DNA of 64,000 bases from CBDBCU01 sp965203435 (GCA_965203435.1 CBDBCU010000008.1:434001-498000), one strand, 5' to 3'; counted from the first letter of the stretch, positions 50,207 through 58,604 are shown. Made by a program: numbers and translations. Notes: generated from the sequence alone by a model not told the origin.

Positions 50207-51174
50207 TCCGCCATCCCCCGATTGTCGTCCACCGCCGCCAGGTAAATTTCCTCGAGGGTACCGGCAGCGGTCGGCCGCGCCGCCGGCTGCATGGCGGTGG
50301 GATAGATGGCAATTTCCGCCAAATCCCGGGCCGCTTGCCATCCGGAATCCTCCGGGGTGGATACCCGTAGCCAAGCCGGGTTAGCGGCATCAACTTCCGC
50401 CGTCCAGCCCTTTGTCTGCAAGTGGGTTACGGCCCGGGCGTTGTCGGTGGTGGATAAGGCTGTGGCCGGGCCGCCGGCGCCGGCCGCCGCCGCGCCGATT
50501 TCCCCTTGCGCCGCCAAGACGCCGCGATAGATGATGGCGTAGTGGTCGCAGGTGCGTTCCACTTCGTCCAGCAGGTGGCTGGACATTATTAGGGAACGGC
50601 CGGGGGCGCGGCCCAAATCCCGAATCAGTTCCCGCACTTCCACCCGGCCCTCCGGATCCAGGCCGTTGGTGGGTTCATCCAGCAGCAGCAACTCCGGGCT
50701 GCCCAACAGGGCGGCGGCGATGCCCAAGCGCTGTTTCATCCCGGTGGAACCTTGCCCAAAGGGACGCTCGGCCGCCGGGCCGGCCAATCCGACCTGTTCC
50801 AGCAGCCGCTCCACTTCCTCTGGGTCGGCGCGGCCGGCGTAGAGGCCCTGCAAGCAGCGCAGGTTGTCCCGGCCGGAGAGATGCGGCCACAGCAGGGGGC
50901 GGGAAATCAGGGCGCCGGTACGGGTCAAAGCCTGGCGATGATTGCTTTCAGCCAGCAGGGTAAAGCTGCCGGCGCTGGGGGCGATGAACCCGGCCAGGAT
51001 GCTGAGCAGGGTGGTTTTGCCCGACCCGTTCGGCCCCAGCAGCCCCAGCACGGCCCCGGCCGGCAGGGCAAAGTTGACGCCGCTGAGGGCATTTACCCTA
51101 CCGAACCGCCGGGATAAATCCCGGGTTATTACCGCCGGCGGCATAGCCGGCGCATTTGCGGATGATGGCGGCAT
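50203..51174 (-). CDS. ABC transporter ATP-binding protein
   Basis: A 323-residue ABC ATPase of the CcmA/bacitracin-exporter (BcrA-like) type: Walker A GPNGSGKTT, Q-loop region, a modified signature FGQGSTGMKQRLGIA, Walker B LLLLDEPTNGLDPEG and the H-loop SSHLLDEV. A ~90-residue C-terminal extension follows, as in DrrA/BcrA-like exporters. No ribosome binding site precedes ATG 51174, but TATAAT lies about seven bases upstream, so a leaderless mRNA is likely. Confidence 0.92.
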   Translation of the reverse strand: MPPSSANAPAMPPAVITRDLSRRFGRVNALSGVNFALPAGAVLGLLGPNGSGKTTLLSILAGFIAPSAGSFTLLAESNHRQALTRTGALISRPLLWPHLSGRDNLRCLQGLYAGRADPEEVERLLEQVGLAGPAAERPFGQGSTGMKQRLGIAAALLGSPELLLLDEPTNGLDPEGRVEVRELIRDLGRAPGRSLIMSSHLLDEVERTCDHYAIIYRGVLAAQGEIGAAAAGAGGPATALSTTDNARAVTHLQTKGWTAEVDAANPAWLRVSTPEDSGWQAARDLAEIAIYPTAMQPAARPTAAGTLEEIYLAAVDDNRGMAE

Positions 51175-51210
51175 CAATGGATTATACCTTGCCGGGGCCT
51201 AATCCGGCCG

Positions 51211-51400
51211 TCCTTCAACAAGTTCAGGATGAGCGGGTTAGGCCCGGATGGACGGATTATATACCGGCGGCCGGCAATCCACCCATCTTAAACTGCGTTA
51301 CCGGATGGGCGGGATTCTCCGGCGGCCGCTAATCCGCTCATCCTGAACTTGTTGAAGGACGACCGGCAATCCGCTCACCCTGAACTTGTTGAAGGACGGG
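51211..51400. repeat. Three CATCCTGAACTTGTTGAAGG repeats
   Basis: One in reverse (51211-51235) and two forward (51338-51362, 51373-51399) in the gap between the ABC operon and the OsmC-like gene. Confidence 0.88.
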
Positions 51401-51417
51401 CGGATTGGGCTAGCCGG

Positions 51418-51936
51418 CTAGCCCCGGGCCGGGGGCGGATAGTCGGCCAGGTAAAAAGGCTGGCCGTTCAGGTTAAGGGTGTCCTCGAACAAATCCGGGC
51501 GGGCAATGGACTGGCGGGCATAGCAGCCGTTGCGGGCATTCCGCACCAAGCCGGCCACCCGTTCCGGGGGCTCGGACGACTCCAGGTCGTAGTGAATGAC
51601 AATCTTGTCGGCCCGGGCCTGCACGGTTTGGGCCAGCACCGAACCCTGGGAGGATACGGAATAGCCGATGCGGGCCTGCACCGGCCCCAGCTGGACTTTC
51701 ATCATCTGAGCGTACCGCTCGAGCTGGGTCATCTCTCAAAAGAGGACGGATACGGCGAAGTAGGTCATCGGCGAGGGGGCGGTGTTGTCCCCCAGCGGCG
51801 GCCCTTCGTCGCAATGGATGGTAAAGCCGCGGGCCTCGGCCTGCTTTTTCATTCCGTCCAGGGTCATGGCGCTGCCCTCGATGGTAAAGGAACGGGAAAT
51901 GCGGTCGCCATCCGGCGGGGATGCGGGCGTAGTCAT
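51418..51936 (-). CDS. OsmC-like selenoprotein (in-frame TGA at codon 67)
   Basis: Read through a TGA at 51736-51738, the frame gives a 172-residue OsmC-family protein: RISRSFTIEGSAMTL, CDEGPPLGDNTAPSPMTYFAVSVLF, then the TGA, then EMTQLERYAQMMKVQLG and a C-terminal strand-rich half. The APSPxxYFxxxxxxC motif of OsmC carries its first peroxide-reactive cysteine exactly where the TGA stands, so selenocysteine is the natural reading; both halves are in one frame. AGGAGG lies before the ATG. A GGU-loop hairpin follows the TGA (51708-51720). Predicted role: reduction of peroxides. Selenoprotein OsmC homologues are known from marine metagenomes. Confidence 0.85.
51708..51738 (-). promoter_or_regulatory. 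Putative bacterial SECIS element of the OsmC-like gene
   Basis: On the minus strand GAGC-GGTAC-GCTC: a short apical stem with GGU in the loop, GGU starting 20 bases after the TGA. Stem of only four clear pairs, so weaker than that of the UGSC gene. Confidence 0.55.
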
Positions 51937-52026
51937 AAAAGCGCCTCCTTAAAAGTTGCCGGTGGGATGGGTGGGTGGAGTATAGCATAAAACTACCCCC
52001 TTTGACATTCCATACCCGGCTCCACA

Positions 52027-52128
52027 ACCGTCATTCCCGCGTAAGCGGGAATCCCGAACGGTACTGTGACAGACAAGACGGTTGCCGGCCGGGCATTTGG
52101 GGATTCCCGCTTACGCGGGAATGACGGT
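52027..52128. repeat. ~100-bp inverted-repeat element, spacer type C
   Basis: Spacer GGTACTGTGACAGACAAGACGG; related spacer at 61736. It lies between the two divergent selenoprotein genes. Confidence 0.9.
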
Positions 52129-52191
52129 AGGGGGGCGGCGGGATGGGCAGTAGAAAGGCGGCGGAAAGGACGGTCGGGGGCGGCGGGAATG

Positions 52192-52352
52192 ACGGTAAGG
52201 GATGGGACGACGGTTAGGGGGCGGGAATAACGGTAAGGGATGGGACGACGGTTAGGGGGCGGGAATAACGGTAAGGGATGGGACGACGGTTAGTGGTGCG
52301 GGAATAACGGTAAGGGATGGGACGACGGTTAGGGGGCGGGAAGGACGGTAAG
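52192..52352. repeat. 38-bp tandem repeat (ACGGTAAGGGATGGGACGACG)
   Basis: Units start at 52192, 52230, 52268 and 52307, with the last spacing 39. The array fills the rest of 51937-52400. Confidence 0.9.
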
Positions 52353-52404
52353 GGGAAGTTGTCCGGTATAAGCCCTTGCCCGTAACCCGGGCCGCCCCCC
52401 CGGG

Positions 52405-52433
52405 TTGCAACCCGCCGCCTTTTCCGTTATAGT
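52405..52433 (+). promoter_or_regulatory. Promoter of the UGSC selenoprotein operon
   Basis: TTGCAA, 17 bases, TATAGT; GGGAGG and the ATG follow within 40 bases. Confidence 0.75.
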
Positions 52434-52471
52434 AGCCGGCAGCAATATCTTACCGGGAGGTCAAGGCGATT

Positions 52472-53023
52472 ATGGTTGTCGCCCGCCGCGCCAATCCGAC
52501 TATCCAGATTTTGGATCCCCGCCCCGAGGATACCCCGGAGGAGTTGGGGGTCAGTTCCCCTATGAGCAGCCTGGCCGGCAAGACCATCGGGCTGCTGGAA
52601 AACCGCAAGTATCACGCCGACGCCTTTTTGCTGGAACTGCAAAAGGTTCTGGAACAGGACTACGGAGCGCGGCAAGTGGTGTACGCAGCCAAGTTCACTT
52701 TCAGTATGCCCTGCGCCGAGGAAACGATTGACGCTCTGGTGGCGGAGTGCGATGCCGTGGTTCACGGCATTGCCGATTGAGGCTCCTGCACGGCGTGGGG
52801 TCTCCACGACACGGTCGTCACCGAAACCCGGGGCTTGCCCTCGGTCAGCGTCATCACCAGCACCTTTACCCGCGCCGCCCAGGCCCGGGCCCGCGCCCTG
52901 GGTATGCCCGGCGTGCGGATTGTCGTGTTGCCCAGCCCCTTGGCCTCCCGCACCGTGGCCGAAGTGCAGCAAATGGCCCACGAATACGCCGCCGAAATAG
53001 TCGGCCATCTGACCCGGGATTAG
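52472..53023 (+). CDS. UGSC family selenoprotein (in-frame TGA at codon 103)
   Basis: A 183-residue protein when TGA 52778-52780 is read as selenocysteine. Before it: TIGLLENRKYHADAFLLELQKVL and ECDAVVHGIAD; the TGA is followed by GSC, giving the U-G-S-C motif that names the family, then TAWGLHDTVVTETRG and SVSVITSTFTRAAQARAR. The reading frame continues unbroken to 53023. A stem-loop with GGTCT in its loop begins 14 bases after the TGA. The U-x-x-C pair suggests a redox active site. Followed by AIM24-like and UGSC-associated genes in one operon. A truncated 102-residue product would lack the motif, so plain termination is unlikely. Confidence 0.92.
52778..52808 (+). promoter_or_regulatory. 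Putative bacterial SECIS element of the UGSC gene
   Basis: TGA, 13 bases, CGTGG-GGTCT-CCACG. The loop GGTCT begins 18 bases after the TGA; from memory this is the same loop and spacing as in E. coli fdhF, which supports SelB-dependent selenocysteine insertion. Confidence 0.78.
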
Positions 53024-53032
53024 GAGAAAGCA

Positions 53033-53719
53033 ATGCAGACCCATATCGAGTACGCCCCCAGCTATGCCCTGCTGACGGTGGAATTGGCCGCCGGCGAAAG
53101 CGTCAAGGCGGAGCCGGGGGCGATGGTAGCCCAGCAGGGGGTAGCGTTGAAAACCAGCGGCGGCAGCGGCGGCGTTTTCGGCGGCCTGCGCCGGATGATG
53201 GGCGGCGAGTCCTTCGTCATCAACACCTTTACCGCCGAGCGCGGCGGCGGGCAGGTACACCTGGCCCCGGCCATTCCCGGCGACATCGGCGAGTTTCCCC
53301 TGGCTCCGGGCCGCAACCTCTTTATCCAATCCGGCTCCTTTCTGGCCTGCACCGAAAATGTGCAGACCGATTCCCAGTTTCAGGGTTTCCGCGGCTTTTT
53401 CAGTGGGGAAAGCCTGTTTTTCCTGCGCGCCTATACCGAACGGGACGCCGGGACGGTCTTTTACAACTCCTATGGGGCGGTCAAGCAACTGCCGGTTACG
53501 CCGGGCCAGGAATTGGTGGTGGACACCGGCCATCTGGTGGCCTTTACCGATGATGTGCAGTATTCCATTGGCAAGGTCGGCGGCCTGCGCTCGATGCTGC
53601 TGGGCGGCGAGGGTCTGGTGATGAAGTTTCAGGGCAGCGGCCAGGTCTGGGTGCAGACCCGCAGCCTCGCCGCTCTGGCCGGGAAAATCATCCCCTTCCT
53701 GCCTACCCGGGGGCAGTAA
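53033..53719 (+). CDS. AIM24 family protein (TIGR00266)
   Basis: A 228-residue beta-rich protein: YALLTVELAAGESVKAEPGAMVAQQ, TFTAERGGGQVHLAPAIPGDI, FYNSYGAVKQLPV, VVDTGHLVAFTDDV and LVMKFQGSGQVWVQTR are AIM24/TIGR00266 landmarks. AGGAG six bases before the ATG. Nine bases after the UGSC gene, and its stop overlaps the next start (TAATG). Function of bacterial AIM24 proteins is unknown; membership in this operon hints at a link with redox chemistry. Confidence 0.92.
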   Translation: MQTHIEYAPSYALLTVELAAGESVKAEPGAMVAQQGVALKTSGGSGGVFGGLRRMMGGESFVINTFTAERGGGQVHLAPAIPGDIGEFPLAPGRNLFIQSGSFLACTENVQTDSQFQGFRGFFSGESLFFLRAYTERDAGTVFYNSYGAVKQLPVTPGQELVVDTGHLVAFTDDVQYSIGKVGGLRSMLLGGEGLVMKFQGSGQVWVQTRSLAALAGKIIPFLPTRGQ

Positions 53720-54798
53720 TGGCTACCCCTACGGATCCGCTGAACCTGCAATCCCGCCGGGTGGAAGTGTCCGCCGCCTTCGCCGCCGCCCAGGATTACT
53801 ATGCGGAACAGGGTTGGACCGACGGCCTGCCGGTAGTGCCGGCTACCGAGGAACTGGTACGGGAAATGCTGCGGCCCTACGGCCAATCCCCGGCCACTGC
53901 CCTGGGGATGGTGCAGCCGCGCAACGCCCAAGTTACTCTGGAAAAGGTAGCCATTAACGCGGTGATGGCCGGCTGCCAGCCGCCGCATTTTCCGGTGGTC
54001 GTGGCGGCGGTCAAGGCGGCTCTGCAACCGGGATTCAACCTGGCCAGCGTCCAGGCTACTACCGGCGGGGCCGCGCCGGCCGTCATCGTCAACGGCCCCA
54101 TCGCCCAGGAATTGGGCATCAATGGCGACTCCGGCTGTTTCGGGCCGGGCAGCCGGGCCAATGCCGTCATCGGCCGGGCCTTGCGCCTTTTTGTACGCAA
54201 TGTGGCCGGCCTGGTGCCGGGGGAAATGGACAAGGCTACCCTGGCCCTGCCGGCCCGCTACAGTTTCTGCTTTGCCGAAAACGAGGCGCGCAGCCCCTGG
54301 GAGCCGCGCCATATCGAGTTGGGATTGCCGGCGGCGGCCAGTATGGTTACTTTGACCGGCATCCGCGGCATCTACCCGATAATGGAAAGCACTTCGTCCA
54401 CCGGCATCGCGGTATTGCGGACGCTGGTGGGATCCATCCGCACGCTTGGCTTTTCCAACTACTATCAGACCGGCACCGGGGCCCAATTGACCCTGGTCTT
54501 ATGCCCGGAACACGCGGCGGAAATCCACGCATCCGGATTGTCCAAAGCCGATGTGCGGGAATATATTTTCCAGAATGCTCGGATGCCGCTGGCCCGGCTC
54601 AAGGATATTGCCCACTACGGCAACCGCAACTGGCCGGCGTGGATTGACGAATCGGATCCGGAGACTATGATTCCGGTGGTGCGGGCCGCTGAGGATGTAA
54701 TGGTAATCGTCGCCGGCGGCGATGGACGCCATTCGGCCTGGCTGGCCGGCTGGGGCGTAACCCGCATCGTAACCCAGGAAATTGAACGCCCCGGCTGA
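53719..54798 (+). CDS. UGSC-associated conserved protein
   Basis: A 359-residue soluble protein with YYAEQGWTDGLPVVPATEE at the start, MAGCQPPHFPVVVAAVKA, GDSGCFGPGSRANAVIGRA (near residue 135) and VIVAGGDGRHSAWLAGWG at the end. Proteins of this kind are typically encoded next to, or fused with, UGSC family proteins. Conserved cysteines occur in AGCQPPH and GDSGCFGPG. Starts at the A of the preceding stop (TAATG), so translationally coupled. Likely part of the UGSC redox system; reaction unknown. Confidence 0.75.
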   Translation: MATPTDPLNLQSRRVEVSAAFAAAQDYYAEQGWTDGLPVVPATEELVREMLRPYGQSPATALGMVQPRNAQVTLEKVAINAVMAGCQPPHFPVVVAAVKAALQPGFNLASVQATTGGAAPAVIVNGPIAQELGINGDSGCFGPGSRANAVIGRALRLFVRNVAGLVPGEMDKATLALPARYSFCFAENEARSPWEPRHIELGLPAAASMVTLTGIRGIYPIMESTSSTGIAVLRTLVGSIRTLGFSNYYQTGTGAQLTLVLCPEHAAEIHASGLSKADVREYIFQNARMPLARLKDIAHYGNRNWPAWIDESDPETMIPVVRAAEDVMVIVAGGDGRHSAWLAGWGVTRIVTQEIERPG

Positions 54799-54862
54799 AT
54801 ATAGAAATCGTCCTTCCCGCGCAAGCGGGAATCCCGAAATGCCGCGGACCTTGGGAGGCAAA

Positions 54863-55195
54863 ATGACCCCTTTGGAATATGTGGAACGGGCCGACCGGGA
54901 ATTGGCTTTCGGCCGCCATCGCCAAGCCGCCGCCCTGATGTGGAAAGCCACGGAAGCCACTTTCACAGCTTTGGCCCAAGCCCGGGGGTTGGAGTGCGGC
55001 GGGGACTTGGCGGCAGTGGCCCGCGCTCTGGATGACGCCGGGCTGGCCCGGGGACGCTATTACCGGAGCAATCTCTTTGCCAACGAGCTGCTGCGCGACC
55101 ACGTCGACCTGGCGGCGCTGGAGGACTGCGAGGTGGAGTTTTCCTATGCGACCGCCCGCCAGTTCGTCTTGGAGTCCTGCCGTGACGCCGGGTAG
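54863..55195 (+). CDS. HEPN/PaREP1-like helical protein, first of a pair
   Basis: A 110-residue protein: EYVERADRELAFGRHRQAAALMWKATEATFTALAQ is the helix pair of PaREP1/HEPN-like proteins, followed by acidic helices. GGGAGG just before the ATG. A solitary repeat arm (54811-54835) lies in the leader. The next gene overlaps its end by 14 bases and encodes a related protein. Confidence 0.6.
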   Translation: MTPLEYVERADRELAFGRHRQAAALMWKATEATFTALAQARGLECGGDLAAVARALDDAGLARGRYYRSNLFANELLRDHVDLAALEDCEVEFSYATARQFVLESCRDAG

Positions 55196-55574
55196 GCCGG
55201 GGCCGGAAAAGGCGGCTTGGCATTATGCCCGGGCCTTGCGTTACCGCCAAGACGCCCGGCTGCTGCTGGAACGGGATGGCAACCCGTATTCCGCCGGCGC
55301 CCTGCTGTACGAATCCGCCAAGCAGTGCATCAATGCCCTGGCTAATCAGCAAGGCGTCAATCCCGGTTCCACCGGCGCCAAACTGCGTTTCCTGACCGAC
55401 ATTGCCGAACAGGAAAGTTCGTCGCCGACTTTGCGGCAGGATTGGGATGCCGCTACCCAGCTGCACATCCACGCTGACCAAGGCTATCTGGATGAAGGGA
55501 AGTTTGCGGAAGCCTGGGCTACGGCCCAAGCCTTTATTGAGGAGATGCTGCTGCTTTATGCCCGCAGCTCTTAA
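55182..55574 (+). CDS. HEPN/PaREP1-like helical protein, second of a pair
   Basis: A 130-residue protein starting at GTG 55182: KAAWHYARALRYRQDARLLLERDGNPYSAGALLYESAKQCINAL, again a HEPN-like helix pair, then ADQGYLDEGKFAEAWATAQAF. Overlap with the preceding gene indicates coupling. Lacks an obvious R-x4-6-H RNase motif, so it may be a structural or antitoxin-like member. Confidence 0.6.
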   Translation: MTPGRPGPEKAAWHYARALRYRQDARLLLERDGNPYSAGALLYESAKQCINALANQQGVNPGSTGAKLRFLTDIAEQESSSPTLRQDWDAATQLHIHADQGYLDEGKFAEAWATAQAFIEEMLLLYARSS

Positions 55575-55598
55575 CCGGCAATCTCCCAAAACTTTCCC

Positions 55599-55627
55599 TT
55601 GACAACCCCATCCTTTACCCGGATAAT
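55599..55627 (+). promoter_or_regulatory. Promoter of the DUF1800 gene
   Basis: TTGACA, 17 bases, GATAAT; leaves a ~110-base leader that contains CCGGTGT and ACACCGG, which can pair. Confidence 0.7.
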
Positions 55628-55746
55628 GGCCGGCGGGAAAAATCGGCATAAATCCGGGACACCCGGCGGCAAGGCCGGTGTCCGGTTGGAACTTACACCG
55701 GCCGATTGCGCGGGCCGGGATATTCATAGCAGGAGGTACGGCAACT

Positions 55747-57138
55747 GTGACGGACCAGGATATTGCTTTGATGGCGCATTTGATGCGCCGGGCCGGCTTT
55801 GGCGCGGCCCGGGCGGAATTGGAGGAACGGGCGGCCCGCGGCTACGCCGCCACCGTCGAGGAACTGCTGCATCCGGAGGGGCAGGTCGCCCCCGACCGGC
55901 TGGAACTGCTGCGCTATCAGCCGGGGTTCTGGAAACCGCCCACGTCCGCCGGCATGGGCGGGGCCGTCTGGCTCCACGATATGGTCAACACCGGCCGGGT
56001 GTTGCAGGAAAAAATGGTCCTGTTCTGGCACCAGGTTTTCGCCACCGGCTACTCCAAGATTGACCACTTCCACGAGGTCTTTAAGCAGATCGATATGTTC
56101 CGGGAGCGGGGGATGGGCAACTATCGCGACCTGCTGGTGGCCCTGGCCCAGGATCCGGCGATGATCTACTGGCTGGACAACTGCGACAATCACGCCTACG
56201 CGGTCAACGAAAACTGGGGCCGGGAATTGCTGGAACTGTTCAGCATGGGCGTGGGAAACTATACCGAGACCGATGTGCGGGAATGTTCCCGGGCCTTTAC
56301 CGGCTGGACGATTTCGCCGATGATTCCCCGCAGCGCCTACGGCCGCTTCGACTGGGAGTTCGAGTATCAGGAGGAGGATCACGACGCGGCGGAAAAGACT
56401 TTCCTGGGCCATACCGGCAACTTCAACGGCGAGGACATCATCGACATCGTCTGCGCCCACCCGGCCACGGCCAACTTTATCGCCCGCCATCTCTACAACT
56501 TCTTTGTGGCCGACGAGCCGCAGGTGCCGGCTTGGTCGGTAACGCCGCCCAATGACCCGGCCGCCGTAGAGCTGCTGGCCCGGACTTTCATCGAATCCGG
56601 CTACGAAATCACTCCGGTGCTGCGGGTTCTGTTCAACGCCGACTTTTTCAAGAACGCCCGCTTTGCCAAAATCAAAAGTCCCGCCGAGGTGGTGGTCGGC
56701 GCCCTGCGGCTGGTCGGCGGCTACGAGTTTCCCGCCCCGGGCATTGGCGAGCTGTCCAAGCAGGCCGGCTATATGGGGCAGGAGTTTATGAACCCGCCCA
56801 GCGTCGAGGGCTGGCACACCGGAGCCGAATGGATTAACAGCGGCTCCCTGATGAAACGCATCAACTTTTCCGCCGATATGGTAGGGGACACCGCCAAGCC
56901 GGGCATCCGGGACCTCATCGGCCGCCTGCAAGCCCGCGGCGATTTGTCTCCGGAGCAGCTGGTGGACGGCTGCCTCGACCTGATGGGGCCGCTGGAAACC
57001 CAGCGGGAAAATCGTCAGGAACTGGTGAACCACGCCCAGGAAAGCGGCGATTTGCGCTGGTCCGATGCCAACGCCGCGGACCGGGTGGGCGAAATGCTCC
57101 AGTTGATTGTTTCCCTGCGGGAGTTTCAGTACGCCTAA
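55747..57138 (+). CDS. DUF1800 domain protein
   Basis: A 463-residue DUF1800 protein: LMRRAGFGAARAELEE, MVLFWHQVFATGYSKI (the FWxxHF-like motif), NENWGRELLELFSMGVGNYTETDVRECSRAFTGW, HPATANFIARHLYNFF and KSPAEVVVGALRLVG. GTG start with AGGAGG ten bases upstream. In other bacteria it usually precedes a DUF1501 sulfatase-like gene; here an NHL-repeat gene follows and no DUF1501 is present. No clear signal peptide. Function unknown. Confidence 0.93.
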   Translation: MTDQDIALMAHLMRRAGFGAARAELEERAARGYAATVEELLHPEGQVAPDRLELLRYQPGFWKPPTSAGMGGAVWLHDMVNTGRVLQEKMVLFWHQVFATGYSKIDHFHEVFKQIDMFRERGMGNYRDLLVALAQDPAMIYWLDNCDNHAYAVNENWGRELLELFSMGVGNYTETDVRECSRAFTGWTISPMIPRSAYGRFDWEFEYQEEDHDAAEKTFLGHTGNFNGEDIIDIVCAHPATANFIARHLYNFFVADEPQVPAWSVTPPNDPAAVELLARTFIESGYEITPVLRVLFNADFFKNARFAKIKSPAEVVVGALRLVGGYEFPAPGIGELSKQAGYMGQEFMNPPSVEGWHTGAEWINSGSLMKRINFSADMVGDTAKPGIRDLIGRLQARGDLSPEQLVDGCLDLMGPLETQRENRQELVNHAQESGDLRWSDANAADRVGEMLQLIVSLREFQYA

Positions 57139-57175
57139 GGGCGGCGTTTCCGTCTCCCGCGGCGTTCCCGCCCCT

Positions 57176-57277
57176 ACCGTCATTCCCGCGTAAGCGGGAA
57201 TCCCGCGGTGGCTTGCCGGGGATGCGGCGGCATAAGGCAGTACCGTTCGGGATTCCCGCTTACGCGGGAATGACGGT
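57176..57277. repeat. ~100-bp inverted-repeat element, type B (reverse)
   Basis: Standard arms; adjoins the 40-base tandem array. Confidence 0.9.
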
Positions 57278-57300
57278 AAGAGGGCGGGCAAGACGGCAAG

Positions 57301-57512
57301 GCCGGGTGTCCAGGGATGGCAAGGCAAATCCGGCGGCAAGGTCGGTTGTCCGGGGCCGGCAGGGCAAATCCGGCGGCAAGGTCGGTTGTCCGGGGCCGGC
57401 AAGGCAAATCCGGCGGCAAGGTCGGTTGTCCGGGGCCGGCAAGGCAAATCCGGCGGCAAGGGCAGGTGTCCAGGGATGGCAAGGCAAATCCGGCGGCAAG
57501 GCTGGTTGTCCG
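57301..57512. repeat. 40-bp tandem repeat (AAATCCGGCGGCAAGG)
   Basis: Five units, AAATCC at 57326, 57366, 57406, 57446 and 57486. The first and last units differ (GTGTCCAGGGATGG). No gene in 57139-57554. Confidence 0.93.
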
Positions 57513-57554
57513 GCCTAGGCCCTTGTCCCAGCCCCATTGAGGAGGATTAGTTCT

Positions 57555-58604
57555 ATGGTTACGCAGATTGTAGCCGGCCGGGTGTACGATTACAGCCGGG
57601 TGGTGGGGCGCAGCGCCGTGTCCGGGGCCGGCTTTAATATGCCTTTTGCCCTGTGCCTCGGCCCCGGCGACACCCTGTATGTGGTCAACCGGGGCGCGGA
57701 ATATATCCCCGGCGCCCCCTGGAACAAGGTAGCCCACGGCACCCGCATCGGCGTCTTTACCATCGGCGGCGACCCCGAGGATGAGGAGTGGGTGTCCGAT
57801 TTCAGCGGCTACGGCGACCAGCCCGGCGAACTGATCTGGCCGGCCGGCGTGGCTCTGGATTCCGCCGGCAATGCCTACATCACCGACGAATGGCTGAACC
57901 GGGTTTCGGTCTTTGACCCGGCCGGCCAGTTTCTGACTTGCTGGGGTACGGAGGGCAATGGCTCCGGCCAGCTGAGCCGCCCGGCCGGCATCCTGATCGA
58001 CGACCAGGACACCGTCTATATCGCTGACGGCGGCAATCATCGGATCCAGAAGTTTGCTACCGACGGGGCTTTTCAAGCCCAGTTCGGCGGCTATGGGCAA
58101 GGGCCGGGCCAGTTTGACGGCCCTTGGGGAATGACTCTGGACGGGGCCGGCCATCTCTATGTGGCCGACCACAAGAATAACCGGGCGCAGAAGTTGACCC
58201 TGGACGGCGATTATGTGGCCGAATTTGGCAGCTATGGTACCGGCCGCGGCCAGCTGAATCGGCCGGCGGATGTGGCCGTGGATCCCGATGGCGAGGTTTA
58301 TGTCTGCGATTGGGGCAACAGCCGGGTGCAGGTTTTCGCCCCGGAGGGCCGCTTTCTGACCAGCCTGTACGGGGATGCCCAGGAACTTTCCAAGTGGGCG
58401 CGGCCGGTGGTGAATGCCAGTTCCCAGGGCTTGCTGCGCCGCCGGGAAGTCAAGAATATCGAGGTGGAGTGGCGCTTGGCAATGCCCAGCAGCGTGGTCT
58501 TTGACGCCCGGCGCAGCCGCCTGCTGATTGCCGACACCCAGCGCGGCCGCCTCCAGATTTACAACAAGGTCAAGGGCTATGTTTCGGCGCAGCGGAATTT
58601 GTAG
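57555..58604 (+). CDS. NHL-repeat beta-propeller protein
   Basis: A 349-residue protein with five to six NHL repeats: RPAGILIDDQDTVYIADGGNHRIQKF, PWGMTLDGAGHLYVADHKNNRAQKL, RPADVAVDPDGEVYVCDWGNSRVQVF and related. No signal peptide, so apparently cytoplasmic, or exported by another route. ATG 57555 with GGAGGA upstream. NHL propellers bind proteins, RNA or act as lyases (peptidylglycine amidating type); which applies here is unknown. Confidence 0.9.
   Translation: MVTQIVAGRVYDYSRVVGRSAVSGAGFNMPFALCLGPGDTLYVVNRGAEYIPGAPWNKVAHGTRIGVFTIGGDPEDEEWVSDFSGYGDQPGELIWPAGVALDSAGNAYITDEWLNRVSVFDPAGQFLTCWGTEGNGSGQLSRPAGILIDDQDTVYIADGGNHRIQKFATDGAFQAQFGGYGQGPGQFDGPWGMTLDGAGHLYVADHKNNRAQKLTLDGDYVAEFGSYGTGRGQLNRPADVAVDPDGEVYVCDWGNSRVQVFAPEGRFLTSLYGDAQELSKWARPVVNASSQGLLRRREVKNIEVEWRLAMPSSVVFDARRSRLLIADTQRGRLQIYNKVKGYVSAQRNL

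Noticed and set aside
51736..51936. Separate 66-residue protein
   Set aside because: It is the N-terminal half of an OsmC-like protein whose C-terminal half follows in the same frame.
52472..52780. A complete 102-residue gene ending at TGA
   Set aside because: The next 81 codons are open in the same frame, begin with the conserved GSC and are preceded by a SECIS-like position; a single selenoprotein explains both parts.
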